NCBI GenBank assembly: GCA_023910675.1
Contig: JAAVWC010000001.1
Span: forward strand, 726,333-790,332
Length of the DNA: 64,000 bases
Direction of reading: 5' to 3'
DNA from: Gemmatimonas sp.
GTDB taxonomy: Bacteria > Gemmatimonadota > Gemmatimonadetes > Gemmatimonadales > Gemmatimonadaceae
The notes under the pieces were generated by a model, which saw nothing but the letters and a program-made list of their open reading frames with translations, ran no database searches and was not told the DNA's origin. Numbering within the stretch: position 1 is the stretch's first letter; every line of letters begins with the position of its first letter. A program made the position numbers and the translations under genes. Shown one piece after another: positions 1 to 8,215 of the stretch.

Positions 1-76
1 TCTGCAGCGGGTGAATCAGACCAAGCGCGCGCAGCGCGCTACCGAGGGCGCCCGACTGCAGCAAGCATCGTTACGC
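1..76 (-). repeat. attC site A (partial, cut by window edge)
   Basis: Right part of an integron attC site. The paired L boxes (CTGCAGC ... CTGCAGCAAGC) and the R box GTTACGC at 70-76 match site B almost base for base. Read on the minus strand the R'' box is GCGTAAC, and its TAA is the stop codon of the DUF4926 gene, so the site belongs to the 3' end of a minus-strand cassette. The other R box lies outside the window. Confidence 0.75.
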
Positions 77-313
77 CGCACCGCGCCGGGGCTCGACGGA
101 CCGTACGGCTGGCAGATCGGCATCACGGAGGGCACGGATCGCCTCGATCGGCAACCGGACCAGTGCCTGGGTCCGGCCGGACGCGCGAACGAACTCCACG
201 TCGATGGTCGTTTCGTCGTAGACGTGCACCACGGCCCCGAGATCGCCGCGGCGGAGTTCGTGCTCCGGCAGATCGCGCTCGAGCACCACGGTATCGAGTT
301 CACGTAGCATCAT
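71..313 (-). CDS. DUF4926 family protein
   Basis: An 80-residue protein resembling the DUF4926 family: a small SH3-like beta fold with an opening of the type LDTVVLERDLPEHELRRGDLG, followed by a V-x-V-Y-D-E-T-T stretch. No biochemical function is known for the family. It starts at the double ATG at 313/310, which overlaps the TGA of the upstream DUF6883 gene. A GGAGG ribosome site lies a few bases upstream inside that gene, so the two are translationally coupled. Its TAA stop is contributed by the attC A R'' box. DUF6883-DUF4926 pairs are common in bacteria and are often compared with toxin/immunity-like pairs, but that role is only an inference here. The cassette occupies roughly 70-673. Confidence 0.75.
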   Translation of the reverse strand: MMLRELDTVVLERDLPEHELRRGDLGAVVHVYDETTIDVEFVRASGRTQALVRLPIEAIRALRDADLPAVRSVEPRRGAA

Positions 314-651
314 GTCGTACCTCCGGGATACACCGTGATGAGCCGGGGCGGCTCACCTACTGAAGGAATGAGCCAAACACTCACAATCGGCAAGGCTCGG
401 CCGGACGGTCCGGTCAGGATACCCGTGCCCACATAGCGCTGGCCGTACTCGTCCGCGGCGGCCGGCGTCACGTCGAGGACACCGGCGAGGGCGCGAATCT
501 CCTCGCGCAACTGCTGCCATGCCTCGCGACGGTACCCGGCTGCCGCGAACACGCGCGCCTTGAAGCGACCGACCGGATGCTCAGGCGAAAGCAGGTAGTC
601 GCGAACTTTTGCGTCGTCGACAATCGCGCGATCCGCGGACGGTAGCTTCAT
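310..651 (-). CDS. DUF6883 family protein
   Basis: A 113-residue protein resembling the DUF6883 family. It begins MKLPSADRAIVDDAKVRDYL, has the conserved L-S-P-x-H-P-x-G-R-F-K-A core near residues 22-33, and ends in a beta-rich half (YGQRYVGTGILTGPSGR, then VSVWLI). The fold is SH3-like or nuclease-like in reported relatives, and the function is unknown. First gene of a two-gene cassette, overlapping DUF4926 by 4 bases (ATGA). Only about 22 bases separate its start from attC B, which is typical of a cassette gene with no promoter of its own; expression presumably depends on readthrough from the right. Confidence 0.75.
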   Translation of the reverse strand: MKLPSADRAIVDDAKVRDYLLSPEHPVGRFKARVFAAAGYRREAWQQLREEIRALAGVLDVTPAAADEYGQRYVGTGILTGPSGRALPIVSVWLIPSVGEPPRLITVYPGGTT

Positions 652-673
652 GCTCGTTCAATGAATGTTGTCC

Positions 674-764
674 GCGTAACGCCGGCTTCTGCAGCGGGCG
701 ATCGAATGAAATGCGCGCGCAGCGCGCTACCGAATGCGCCTGTCTGCAGCAAGCATCGTTATGC
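674..764 (-). repeat. attC site B
   Basis: A 91-bp imperfect palindrome. On the + strand it opens GCGTAACGCCGGCTTCTGC and closes GCAGCAAGCATCGTTATGC, leaving a short variable centre. The right-hand L box carries one extra base relative to the left one. In known attC sites the extra (extrahelical) base marks L'', so the cassette reads on the minus strand. The TAA stop of the brnA-like gene lies inside the R box. Confidence 0.85.
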
Positions 765-989
765 CGCACCGCGCTTGGCCGGCTTCCACTGCATCGCGAG
801 CCGACGACCGGTCCCCGCGCACTCGCGGAGATACAGGTTGATTAAGGTCTGATACGGTATTTCGGTGTCGAGCGCCAACGCCTTGAAGTAGTCGACCGTG
901 AACTCGTCGAGCCGAATCGTCACGGGCCGCTTCAGTTTCGCTGCGTACGGATTGCGCTGGCCCTTCGAAAAGTCGAGTGTGCGCTTCAT
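759..989 (-). CDS. brnA: BrnA-like antitoxin (ribbon-helix-helix)
   Basis: A protein of about 76 residues with the layout of BrnA/CopG antitoxins: a basic N-terminus, then the RHH core PVTIRLDEFTVDYFKALA followed by an IPYQTLINLYLRECA helix. It would neutralise the upstream BrnT ribonuclease and repress the operon by binding DNA as a dimer. Start taken at the ATG at 989 (MKRTLDFS); a GTG at 998 would add METM-type residues and overlap brnT more. It follows brnT with a short overlap, the usual toxin-first order of brnTA. The TAA stop lies in the attC B R box, so gene and attC share bases. Confidence 0.85.
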   Translation of the reverse strand: MKRTLDFSKGQRNPYAAKLKRPVTIRLDEFTVDYFKALALDTEIPYQTLINLYLRECAGTGRRLAMQWKPAKRGAA

Positions 990-1288
990 CGTTTCCACCG
1001 CGCGGCGTACTGCGCGCGCTGCGAAGGGGTGGCCTTGCGGGCCGAAATAAGCCGAATGACGCCGTCATCGGCACGATAACAGTGGATGACGAGCAGGAGC
1101 CGCAGGCGCGCGCTCAGGCCGAGGAGGTAAAAGCGTTCCTCATCCGTCGAATGCACGGCATCCGCCAACAGAATCGCGTCGTCATCGGCAAACGCCGTCT
1201 GCGCCTCATCGAACGCGATGCCGTGCTTCTGTCGGTTCCGTCGATCTTTGGCTGGATCCCACTCGAAGCGAAGTTCGTCCACCTTCAA
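986..1288 (-). CDS. brnT: BrnT-like toxin ribonuclease
   Basis: A 100-residue protein of the BrnT family, RelE-fold ribonucleases that cut RNA and stop growth until bound by BrnA. Visible family signatures: F-E-W-D-P-A-K-D-x-R-N-R-Q-K-H-G-I-A-F-D-E-A at residues 8-29, a central D-x-E-E-R-F-Y-L-L-G strand, and the C-terminal R-L-I-S-A-R-K-A helix followed by R-x-x-Y. Length is normal. It overlaps the brnA start, so the pair forms one cassette between attC B and attC C. Toxin-antitoxin cassettes are a known stabilising element of large integron arrays. Confidence 0.88.
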   Translation of the reverse strand: MKVDELRFEWDPAKDRRNRQKHGIAFDEAQTAFADDDAILLADAVHSTDEERFYLLGLSARLRLLLVIHCYRADDGVIRLISARKATPSQRAQYAARWKR

Positions 1289-1332
1289 TTGTACACATAT
1301 TGTACGTACAGCGCAACAGCCTCAGTATGGCG

Positions 1333-1424
1333 CCATAACGCCAGCTTCTGTTGCGAGCGGACCGCCCGATGCTTCACCCTGCGCGGATGGTCGGTCCGCT
1401 CGGCAACAGCAAGCACCGTTAGGC
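1333..1424 (-). repeat. attC site C
   Basis: 92-bp attC: CCATAACGCCAGCTTCTGTT at the left and CAACAGCAAGCACCGTTAGGC at the right on the + strand, with a palindromic centre GCGGACCG ... CGGTCCGC. It is closely related to site J at 38710-38801. In both cases the end of the same IS91-like family begins about 10 bases to the right. Confidence 0.88.
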
Positions 1425-1531
1425 CGACACCACGTGGACATTGCGTCGAAACAGCCCGTCGCGCAACGGAACGGTGATGGTCCGCACCCGAGTCGGATGT
1501 ATGCTCGGCGCTCCTCGGTCCCGGAGCGCGC

Positions 1532-2895
1532 ATGCCCGACGCGGCCTCGGTGGCGCGCGGCGTCGACAAGCCCCGACGTCCCCAAGCGTCGCCGCGCTTT
1601 CGGTTGGTCTCGGACCATCTGCATCGCCTGCAGACGGTCGACGACGAGCGCTTCGCACGCGAGTACGGCCCGTGGCGCCCCGTGGTCGCGCAGGTGGCCG
1701 ACACGTTCCTCGAATGCGGCGTGCTCGACCACGGCTTCGCGCGCATCCGGTGCGACGCGTGCACGCACGAGTATCTGCTCGCGTTCTCGTGCAAGTGCCG
1801 CTACTTCTGCCCCAGCGGTCACGCCAAGCGGTTGGCGATCTGGACGCAGTGGCTGGACACGACCCTGCTCGCGCCGGTGCCGCACCGCCAAGTGGTGCTC
1901 ACCATTCCCAAGCGGCTCCGCGCCTACTGTCTCTACCGCCGCCGCCTGCTCGGCGAGATCGCCCGCGTCGCCGCCCGCACCGTGACCGCCGCCATTCGCA
2001 CACTGACCGGCGAGCGCGACCTCGCCGTGGGGATCGTCGCGTGCCTGCAGACGCACGGCTCCCGGGCGAACTGGCATCCGCACCTGCACCTCCTCGTGAC
2101 CGACGGCGGCTTCCGGCCGGATGGCACCTTCGTCTCCTGGCCCGCCCACGACACGGCGCGCTTGACCGAGGCGTTCCGCCGCGCCGTGCTCCGCTTGTTC
2201 GTGCGCCTGGAGCTGTTCGACGAAGACCAGGCCGCCGGCATGCTCACCTGGCCGCACTCGGGGTTCCACGTGCACACGGCCGTGTGGGTGGCCGAGGACG
2301 ACCGCGCCTTTGCCACCCGGCTCGCCCGGTACTGTGCGCGCAATCCGGTCGCGCTGGCGCGCTTGACGTACGACCGCGTCGCGAAGGCGGTGACGTACCG
2401 GTCCGATAAGGCGGACGGCCCGACGGCGGGCACCGAGACCGCCGACCCGCTGGAGTTTCTGGCGCGGGTGTTGGTCCATATCCCCGACAAAGGACACGTC
2501 ACGACGCGATACTCTGGCTGGTATGCCAACCGCCCCCGTGGCATGCGGGACACGGCGGCGCCCGCCGTAGCGGACGGGCCGCCCGCGATCGTCCCCGCCC
2601 CACGGCTGGCGCCGACCGAGGCCACCCGCCGGTGGGCGAAGGCCCTACGGCAGCCCTCCTCCAACAGATCTTTGAGGTCGACCCGCTAAGGTGTCCCACC
2701 TGCCACGGCGCGATGCGCATCGTCGCCTTCATCACCCAGACGTCGGTGATCGACCAGATCCTCACCCACCTCCGGACCCGCGCTTCCCGTGCGGCGCACG
2801 CCGGGCCACGGAGCCCCCCATCGACCCGGGCCCCCGCGAGCCGGGGCCCGGCGCGCACCCCACGCTCGTCCGCCGACGCTGCGCCGGTCCTCTGA
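1532..2895 (+). pseudogene. IS91-family HUH transposase, frameshifted
   Basis: The first open frame (1532-2689) encodes an N-terminal zinc ribbon (C74, C77, C87/C89, C93), the HUH motif HPHLH at residues 182-186, and candidate catalytic tyrosine regions L-A-R-Y-C-A-R (Y267) and R-Y-S-G-W-Y-A-N-R. After residue ~370 the family's conserved C-terminal block (QIFEVDPLRCPTCHGAMR ...) appears only in the +1 frame, ending at 2895. The gene therefore needs a frameshift near 2630-2660 to make a full transposase. The last zinc-ribbon position, usually C-P-S-C-H, is C-P-S-G-H. The second copy at 6329 has the same reading-frame break. Confidence 0.8.
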
Positions 2896-3117
2896 GGACG
2901 GCCCCGACGCTCCGCCACCACGCGGGGACCGTCGGCGTGGGCGGCCGTCCCGCCGGCGCGGCTCATTGGTCCCGCCGGCATCGCCCCCCCACAGTCACCG
3001 CCGTTCCCACGGCCCTCGAGTCGCACGAACACGTCAGTGGGCACGCCGCCGCCCGCCAGTCGGTGCGTACGCGGTCGGTGATCGCGCCCTATACTCGACC
3101 GATAGTCGACCCGCCCC

Positions 3118-3136
3118 GATTGAAATTCCTATCCCC
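3118..3136 (+). other. oriIS-like end of IS91-like element (left copy)
   Basis: GATTGAAATTCCTATCCCC ends the 611-bp segment shared with 6329-6939. It closely resembles the ISCR oriIS, where the Rep protein nicks to start rolling-circle transfer. Here it is followed by CCCG, unlike the right copy, whose junction reads CCCCAAG. Confidence 0.7.
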
Positions 3137-3151
3137 CCCGCTCCTCGCGCG

Positions 3152-4678
3152 CTACTCGACGCGCGCCGCGACGATGGGCGGGCCGTTGGCCGGCAGCACG
3201 ACGAACGACCGCCCGCGTCCTTGCGCGTCGCGCTCGAATGCGAACATCGTCGGACTTTCGACAACGAAGAACGTGTCGCTCCCCGCCGGCAGGAGCCGCC
3301 GCAGCTCGCCCCCGCCATCGTAGAGCATCAGGACATCGCCGCTACGGGTCACCGTGTAGGTGCGCGTCCTGCCCCGGACGACGGCGCTGTACCGGCCGGT
3401 GAGCGCCGAGTCCGCCGTCCACGGGCCGGCCGCGACGCGCCTCTCGACGCGCGGCTCGGTCGCGAGGCCGAACGCCGCGTCGAAGGCGCGCGTGATCTCC
3501 GACAGCAGCGCGGGTGATGTGCCATTAGTCATGACGACGAGGCCGCGGCCCTGTGCCGGGTACATCACGAGGGTCGCGACAAACCCCTCGTTGAGCCCGG
3601 TGTGCATGAATCGCAGCGAGTCGCCCGCGCCGGCGAGTTCCACGCCCAGCCCCCACGCACTTCGCGGCTGCGGTGGCTCCTCGGGCAGCGCGACCTGCGG
3701 CGTCAGCATCTCGCGTGCAGCGCGGGCCGAGAGCACCCCGTTCGGACGACCGCGGTACGCGTTCGCGATGCCGACAGCCCAGCGCGCTAGGTCCGACGGC
3801 GTGGTCCATAGCCCGGCGGCCGCCATCTCCGGGTACGTGTGGAAGCGGCCCGGCACCACGCTGTCCGGCCGTTCGTGGCCGCTGGCGGCGTGGCGCGCGA
3901 GCGCGGCGGGCAGCGGCTGCTCGTACGTGCTGTGCGCCATGTTGAGCGGACGGAGCACGAGGCGACGCACGAGGGCTGGCAGCGGCTCGCCGGTCACGTC
4001 GGTCGTCAGCATCTGCGCGACCGTGTAGCCGCCGCCCGAGTACGACCAGCGCGCGCCCGGGACCGTGTCGGACCGCACCGGCGCGCTGTTGGCCGGCGGC
4101 AGTCCGTCGAGTACCTGGGGCACGGTCGGCACGGGCGCGCCGGCGGCGTATCCCCCGAACCCGCTCACCGTGAGCCCCGCGGTGTGATCGAGGAGCCGAC
4201 GCAGCGTGACCTTCTCCGTCGCCGTGAACGCGCTGGGCGGCAGGCGCCACGAGCGGAGCTGGCCGGTGACGTCGGCGTCGAGTGCGAGCCGCCCCTGCTC
4301 GACGAGGGCAAGGGCCATCGTCGCGAAGATCGGCTTGCTGATTGAGCCCGCCTGGAAGCGCGTCGCCGCGTCGACGCGTTCCGTCCCGCCAGCCGTGGCG
4401 ACGCCGAAGCCCTGCGCCCATGCCACCCGGCCGCCGTCGATCACCGCGATACTGACGCCCTGGACGTGATAGAACCGCATCCGGTCGGCGAGGGCGTACG
4501 CGGTGTCGCGCCCGTTGGTCACGCGGACGAGTGGGTGCAGCCCGTTAACGATGCGCTCCCCGATCCCGGGCGTCGGCGTTTGGGCGCTCACGCCCGCGGG
4601 GAGGGCGACGGCCAGCCACAGCACGCGGGACAGAACGGGCAGAACGACGGCACGCATGTTACGCATGGGTGGCTTCAC
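3152..4678 (-). CDS. Serine hydrolase of the class C beta-lactamase/esterase family
   Basis: A 508-residue exported enzyme. It has a signal peptide (about residues 9-33, ending VSAQ) and the penicillin-binding-protein fold motifs: S112-I-S-K115 (nucleophile and general base), Y213-S-G as the second-box variant, and H359-T-G as the KTG equivalent. A C-terminal beta domain of about 100 residues follows. These proteins are peptidases, esterases or lactam hydrolases; the substrate cannot be told. The stop lies 15 bases from the IS91 oriIS, so the segment was cut immediately after the gene. It is the last gene of the passenger unit PadR - membrane protein - hydrolase. The start at 4678 is uncertain; M5 or M8 are alternatives. 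Confidence 0.85.
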   Translation of the reverse strand: MKPPMRNMRAVVLPVLSRVLWLAVALPAGVSAQTPTPGIGERIVNGLHPLVRVTNGRDTAYALADRMRFYHVQGVSIAVIDGGRVAWAQGFGVATAGGTERVDAATRFQAGSISKPIFATMALALVEQGRLALDADVTGQLRSWRLPPSAFTATEKVTLRRLLDHTAGLTVSGFGGYAAGAPVPTVPQVLDGLPPANSAPVRSDTVPGARWSYSGGGYTVAQMLTTDVTGEPLPALVRRLVLRPLNMAHSTYEQPLPAALARHAASGHERPDSVVPGRFHTYPEMAAAGLWTTPSDLARWAVGIANAYRGRPNGVLSARAAREMLTPQVALPEEPPQPRSAWGLGVELAGAGDSLRFMHTGLNEGFVATLVMYPAQGRGLVVMTNGTSPALLSEITRAFDAAFGLATEPRVERRVAAGPWTADSALTGRYSAVVRGRTRTYTVTRSGDVLMLYDGGGELRRLLPAGSDTFFVVESPTMFAFERDAQGRGRSFVVLPANGPPIVAARVE

Positions 4679-4749
4679 GGGTTGGCGGGTGAGAGAGAAT
4701 CGTCGGACGAGACTTCGTTTCGAGCAGCCTGCTGGGTAAACCTGCGACT

Positions 4750-5928
4750 TCAGGGCTCCCGGTCGCGGTGGAGCGCGAGCGTGCCAACGACCACCGGGGC
4801 CGCCGTCCCTGCGGCCGGTTCACCTGGGTATGCCACGGTGACCCATGCCCCCGGCACGCGCGCGACGCAGGTCGTGTCGAAGACTCCGGGCGCCAGCGCA
4901 GGCATACACATCACGGCGCCGTCGACCGACAGCATCGCTCCGGCTTTGACGTCTGGCGTTGGGAGCAGCGACATGGAGAACCGCCCCGTCGGCAGCGGCC
5001 AACGGACGGACGCGCCCCGCGCCAGACGCACCGGCGCGGCGACGAGCCGCTGATCAGCACGGAGCCCGACAAGCGTGTGCACCGGCTCGAAAACGCGCAC
5101 CATGAAGTCGGCGGTGCGGTCCCCCACGCGCAGGTCGACCCGCGTCTCGCCAGGCGAGCGGGGATGGATCCGCAGACCATCGAGCACGGCGACCGTGCTG
5201 TCGTCGATGCTCAACCACGCGCCGAACTGCGTGACGCGCCGGCCGTCGATGCCGACGGCCACCAGGTCAAGCTCCCGTGCCGAGTCGCCCAGCACGAAAT
5301 CGGTCCAATAACCGTAACCGCCGCGCAGCTCGCGCACCGGCCGGCAGCGCACAAGGATGTTCGTCGCCAGCGGGCCGAGGGAGGCGCGCACGGTGGCGTC
5401 GCCGGGACGCGCGCACGTGACTACGCCGCGCGAGGAGATGGAGATCGGCGCGCCGAGGGCTTGGGCATACCGCACCCCGCTGTCGGGCAGGAGACGACCC
5501 GCCGCGTCAAACACCCGCATCGGGAGCGATACCGGCCGGAGGTTGTTCACGACGACGGTGTCCCGAGTACCGGCGACGAGGCGCACGGGCGGGCCGGCGC
5601 GGAATGACAGCGCGATCAGGACGACGCAGGCCACGAGGGCAAGGGTGGCGACGACTGCGGCAAGGCGAGCCCGCCCCGCGGGGTGATGTGCCGCGCTCCG
5701 GATCAGGTGTGGCGCCGAGCGCAGCGCTTGTCCGACGTACCACCAGCGGGCCGCGTTAACGTCGCACGCGGCACGTTCGGCGTACTCCTCAGACAGGTCG
5801 CCCAAGACGGCCTCGGCGAAGATGGGATCGACGCCGAGCGCTTGCAGCGCGCGCTCGACCGTCGGCGTCGGCTCGGGGCGATGCCTAGTCCCCGGCGCGG
5901 GCCCAGGCGCGCCCACAGGGGCCTTCAC
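4750..5928 (-). CDS. Permease-prefix-like membrane protein with Ig-like exported region
   Basis: 392 residues. Residues ~22-75 contain VERALQALGVDPIFAEAVLGDLSEEY, the type of prefix seen before FtsX-like permeases whose genes sit next to PadR regulators. One transmembrane helix follows at ~89-110 (LAAVVATLALVACVVLIAL). The remaining ~280 residues are beta-rich and resemble Ig-like (Big_2-type) modules; no permease domain is present. It overlaps the padR stop by 4 bases (ATGA), so it is in the same operon. The role is unknown; membrane-anchored sensing or adhesion is only a guess. Confidence 0.6.
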   Translation of the reverse strand: MKAPVGAPGPAPGTRHRPEPTPTVERALQALGVDPIFAEAVLGDLSEEYAERAACDVNAARWWYVGQALRSAPHLIRSAAHHPAGRARLAAVVATLALVACVVLIALSFRAGPPVRLVAGTRDTVVVNNLRPVSLPMRVFDAAGRLLPDSGVRYAQALGAPISISSRGVVTCARPGDATVRASLGPLATNILVRCRPVRELRGGYGYWTDFVLGDSARELDLVAVGIDGRRVTQFGAWLSIDDSTVAVLDGLRIHPRSPGETRVDLRVGDRTADFMVRVFEPVHTLVGLRADQRLVAAPVRLARGASVRWPLPTGRFSMSLLPTPDVKAGAMLSVDGAVMCMPALAPGVFDTTCVARVPGAWVTVAYPGEPAAGTAAPVVVGTLALHRDREP

Positions 5929-6260
5929 GCGGGCTCCGGGCCCGCAGTGGTACCAACGCCGGCCCAGATTGAGGCCGCGTACCGCTCGGCGTCGCGCAGC
6001 GCGCGCGCGCCGGCACCGGTAATTGTGAAGCAGCGGCGCGAGCGCCCGCCCCGCACCGGCAGCGGGTCGGTGGCGTGTGAGGTGAGGAAGCCCTTGTCCT
6101 CAAGGCGCTGCAGCGTGGTGTACAACGCGCCGACCGAGTAGTCGCGCCCAGTGCGCGCCGCGAGATCGCGGCGGAGCGCGAGACCGTAGGCGTCGGTGCC
6201 GAGCCGGGCGACCGCAAGCAACGCGGCGAGTTCCAGGGAGCCGAGCGTCTGGGAGACCAT
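5925..6260 (-). CDS. PadR-family transcriptional regulator
   Basis: 111 residues with the PadR winged helix: GSLELAALLAVARLGTDAYGL, then R-D-Y-S-V-G-A-L-Y-T-T-L-Q-R-L-E-D-K-G-F-L recognition region and the wing with R-G-G-R-S-R-R-C-F-T-I-T. PadR proteins repress neighbouring membrane or efflux genes and are released by small ligands. Start chosen at the ATG at 6260 (MVSQTLGSLE), because the longer frame runs into IS91-derived sequence upstream. Only 68 bases of native upstream DNA survive (6261-6328), including an AT-rich TTGTTCTACAAGTTGAATAC stretch that could be promoter and operator. First gene of the passenger operon. Confidence 0.85.
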   Translation of the reverse strand: MVSQTLGSLELAALLAVARLGTDAYGLALRRDLAARTGRDYSVGALYTTLQRLEDKGFLTSHATDPLPVRGGRSRRCFTITGAGARALRDAERYAASIWAGVGTTAGPEPA

Positions 6261-6328
6261 TGTATTCAACTTGTAGAACAAATCGCCAGCACGCAAGCCT
6301 GCGCGGATCGCTGCCCATCGGTGTCTCA

Positions 6329-6939
6329 CCAACCGCCCCCGTGGCATGCGGGACACGGCGGCGCCCGCCGTAGCGGACGGGCCGCCCGCGATCGTCCCCG
6401 CCCCACGGCTGGCGCCGACCGAGGCCACCCGCCGGTGGGCGAAGGCCCTACGGCAGCCCTCCTCCAACAGATCTTTGAGGTCGACCCGCTAAGGTGTCCC
6501 ACCTGCCACGGCGCGATGCGCATCGTCGCCTTCGTCACCCAGACGTCGGTGATCGACCAGATCCTCACCCACCTCCGGACCCGCGCTTCCCGTGCGGCGC
6601 ACGCCGGGCCACGGAGCCCCCCATCTACCCGGACCCCCGCGAGCCGGGGCCCGGCGCGCCCCCCACGCTCGTCCGCCGACGCCGCGCCGGTCCTCTGAGG
6701 ACGGCCCCGACGCTTCGCCACCACGCGGGGACCGTCGGCGTGGGCGGCCGTCCCGCCGGCGCGGCGCATTGGTCCCGCCGGCATCGCCCCCCCACCGTCA
6801 CCGCCGTTCCCACGGCCCTCGAGTCGCACGAACACGTCAGTGGGCACGCCGCCGCCCGCCAGTCGGTGCGTACGCGGTCGGTGATCTCGCCCTATACTCG
6901 ACCGATAGTCGACCCGCCCCGATTGAAATTCCTATCCCC
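6329..6939 (+). mobile_element. 3' fragment of the same IS91-like element
   Basis: A 611-bp direct repeat of 2526-3136 with a small number of substitutions. It holds the transposase C-terminal block (with the same frame break) and the terminal oriIS, but lacks the HUH domain and left end. Together with the complete copy it brackets the 3,192-bp passenger at 3137-6328. Its oriIS runs into CAAG, one of the tetranucleotides IS91 elements use as target, which marks the true insertion point into the membrane-protein cassette. Confidence 0.85.
6921..6939 (+). other. oriIS-like end of IS91-like element (right copy)
   Basis: GATTGAAATTCCTATCCCC is identical to 3118-3136. The next bases make CCCCAAGC, so the CAAG target typical of IS91 right ends is present. 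Coding sequence of the truncated cassette gene begins at once on the right. Confidence 0.75.
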
Positions 6940-7266
6940 AAGCAGAAAGACAGCGCCGGCAAGCGCGCCGTCGGCCCACGGCGGCAGGGCGTAATCAATC
7001 ACTTGGAGGCATCGGCGACTTCCCAGCACCACCCACGCTAGTAGCGGCAGCCAAGACGTGTGCGCGTGAGCGCCCCAAGAAGCGCGGGTTGATCTACCCA
7101 TCAGAGCAACGCCAACCCAGATCCCCGGTAACGCGAAGTACGTCGTAGCAATGAGCCTCTCACCAATCGGAGTGGCGCTCGGCAGCCACGAAAAAAAGCC
7201 GATTGCGAGCATCACCGACGCCCCAGCCAAAATGAGCACGCTCCACGCTCGCCGAGTAATCGACAT
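6940..7266 (-). pseudogene. Cassette membrane protein truncated by IS91 insertion
   Basis: About 109 native codons remain, from the ATG at 7266 (GGAGAAG ribosome site just upstream) to the IS boundary at 6939. The frame then runs 16 codons into the IS to a stop at 6892. At least three hydrophobic segments are visible (SVLILAGASVMLAIGFF; LIATTYFALPGIWVGVALM; LPLLAWVVLG). No family is recognised. Its own attC is presumably site C, now 5.5 kb away on the other side of the IS-passenger block. Confidence 0.65.
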
Positions 7267-7385
7267 TACTTCTCCGAGTTTGATGCACTTTGATGAGTCA
7301 AAACTGCACTGCATCTAAGCAACGCTTGGGTTGATTATCACTTGCGAGCCCCCCGGAAAATACAGGTCTCGCTAAGGTTTTGACC

Positions 7386-7525
7386 ACATAACGCTCGCGT
7401 TCTGCAGCAAACGCCCACACCAAGGCAAGCGGGGCGTTCGCACCTTCCCTTGATGCTATCGCGAACGCCCCGCGGTCGCTACACCGATGCCGGCAGCGTT
7501 TGCCTGCAGCAACGCAAGGTTAGCC
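7386..7525 (-). repeat. attC site D (long type)
   Basis: A 140-bp attC opening ACATAACGCTCGCGTTCTGC and closing CTGCAGCAACGCAAGGTTAGCC on the + strand, with a long inner inverted repeat (GGGGCGTTCGC ... GCGAACGCCCC). It belongs to the same subfamily as sites E and F, which share most of this sequence, including the central ACCGATGCC stretch. Confidence 0.88.
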
Positions 7526-8215
7526 AGCCGCGGAAGCGCGGTCGCGATTGATAGGCGAGCAAGGGTCCACGCCAGACCTTGATGGAATGTGCGTGACTAC
7601 GATTGGCATGACTCCACACCGTAGTCCATACACGCGTACTGCCGCCCGATTCTCATGGTGGGGACGGCAGGCACTGAACAGAGGCCGCAATGCGTTTGTC
7701 ACCGGCAGCGTAAACCAGAAATGCAACGGAGTCCCCAGCACGTAGCACCACACCGTCTCTCTCAAGCGACGATATGTGAACAAAGTACTGCTGCTCATCC
7801 TCTGCCTGGATGAATCCAAAGCCCTTCGTGGAGCTGAACCACTTCACTCTCCCAAAGTGAATCTTGCCAGCGCTCCTTCGGACGCCCGCGCTATTGACCA
7901 ATCGAGCGAGATTACGCAGGGCCGAGGAGTGACCTTTGTCTATGGAAAGCACCTCGATGTATGCCGCGATCGCCTCGTCCGGCTGGCCTAGTCGCTCACA
8001 CAGAGTCCCACGCTCGAACGCCTGCTCCGAGAGCCTGTTTGATCCGACTACGTCGAGAATCTTCTGCGCGACAGCTTCGACGCCACTATCGCTAGTTACC
8101 GCGAGTTTGTCGGCGAGTAGAGGAAGCTGATCCATCACCTCCTGTTTCGACACGCCGTGCCAAATGGGCAGTATGACCTTCCCCGTGAAGTCTTCACGAG
8201 CGACGAGAGATGCTA

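Larger units (their letters stand above)
1432..3136 (+). mobile_element. IS91/ISCR-like rolling-circle insertion sequence, full-length copy
   Basis: Left (ter) end near 1432-1437 is defined by homology to the fragment at 38811-38965. The right end is defined by homology to the 6329-6939 copy, and both right ends stop at TTGAAATTCCTATCCCC, close to the oriIS of ISCR elements as I recall it (TTGAACTTCCTATACCC). The element carries one Rep-type transposase gene and about 240 bp of non-coding sequence ahead of oriIS. It has no terminal inverted repeats or target duplication, as expected of IS91. It lies between attC C and the passenger segment. Confidence 0.8.

Noticed and set aside
3152..4678. 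Serine hydrolase as a mobile beta-lactam resistance gene
   Set aside because: Its boxes (SISK, YSG, HTG) fit the broad esterase/peptidase group; the YxN motif of true class C enzymes is altered, so resistance cannot be claimed.
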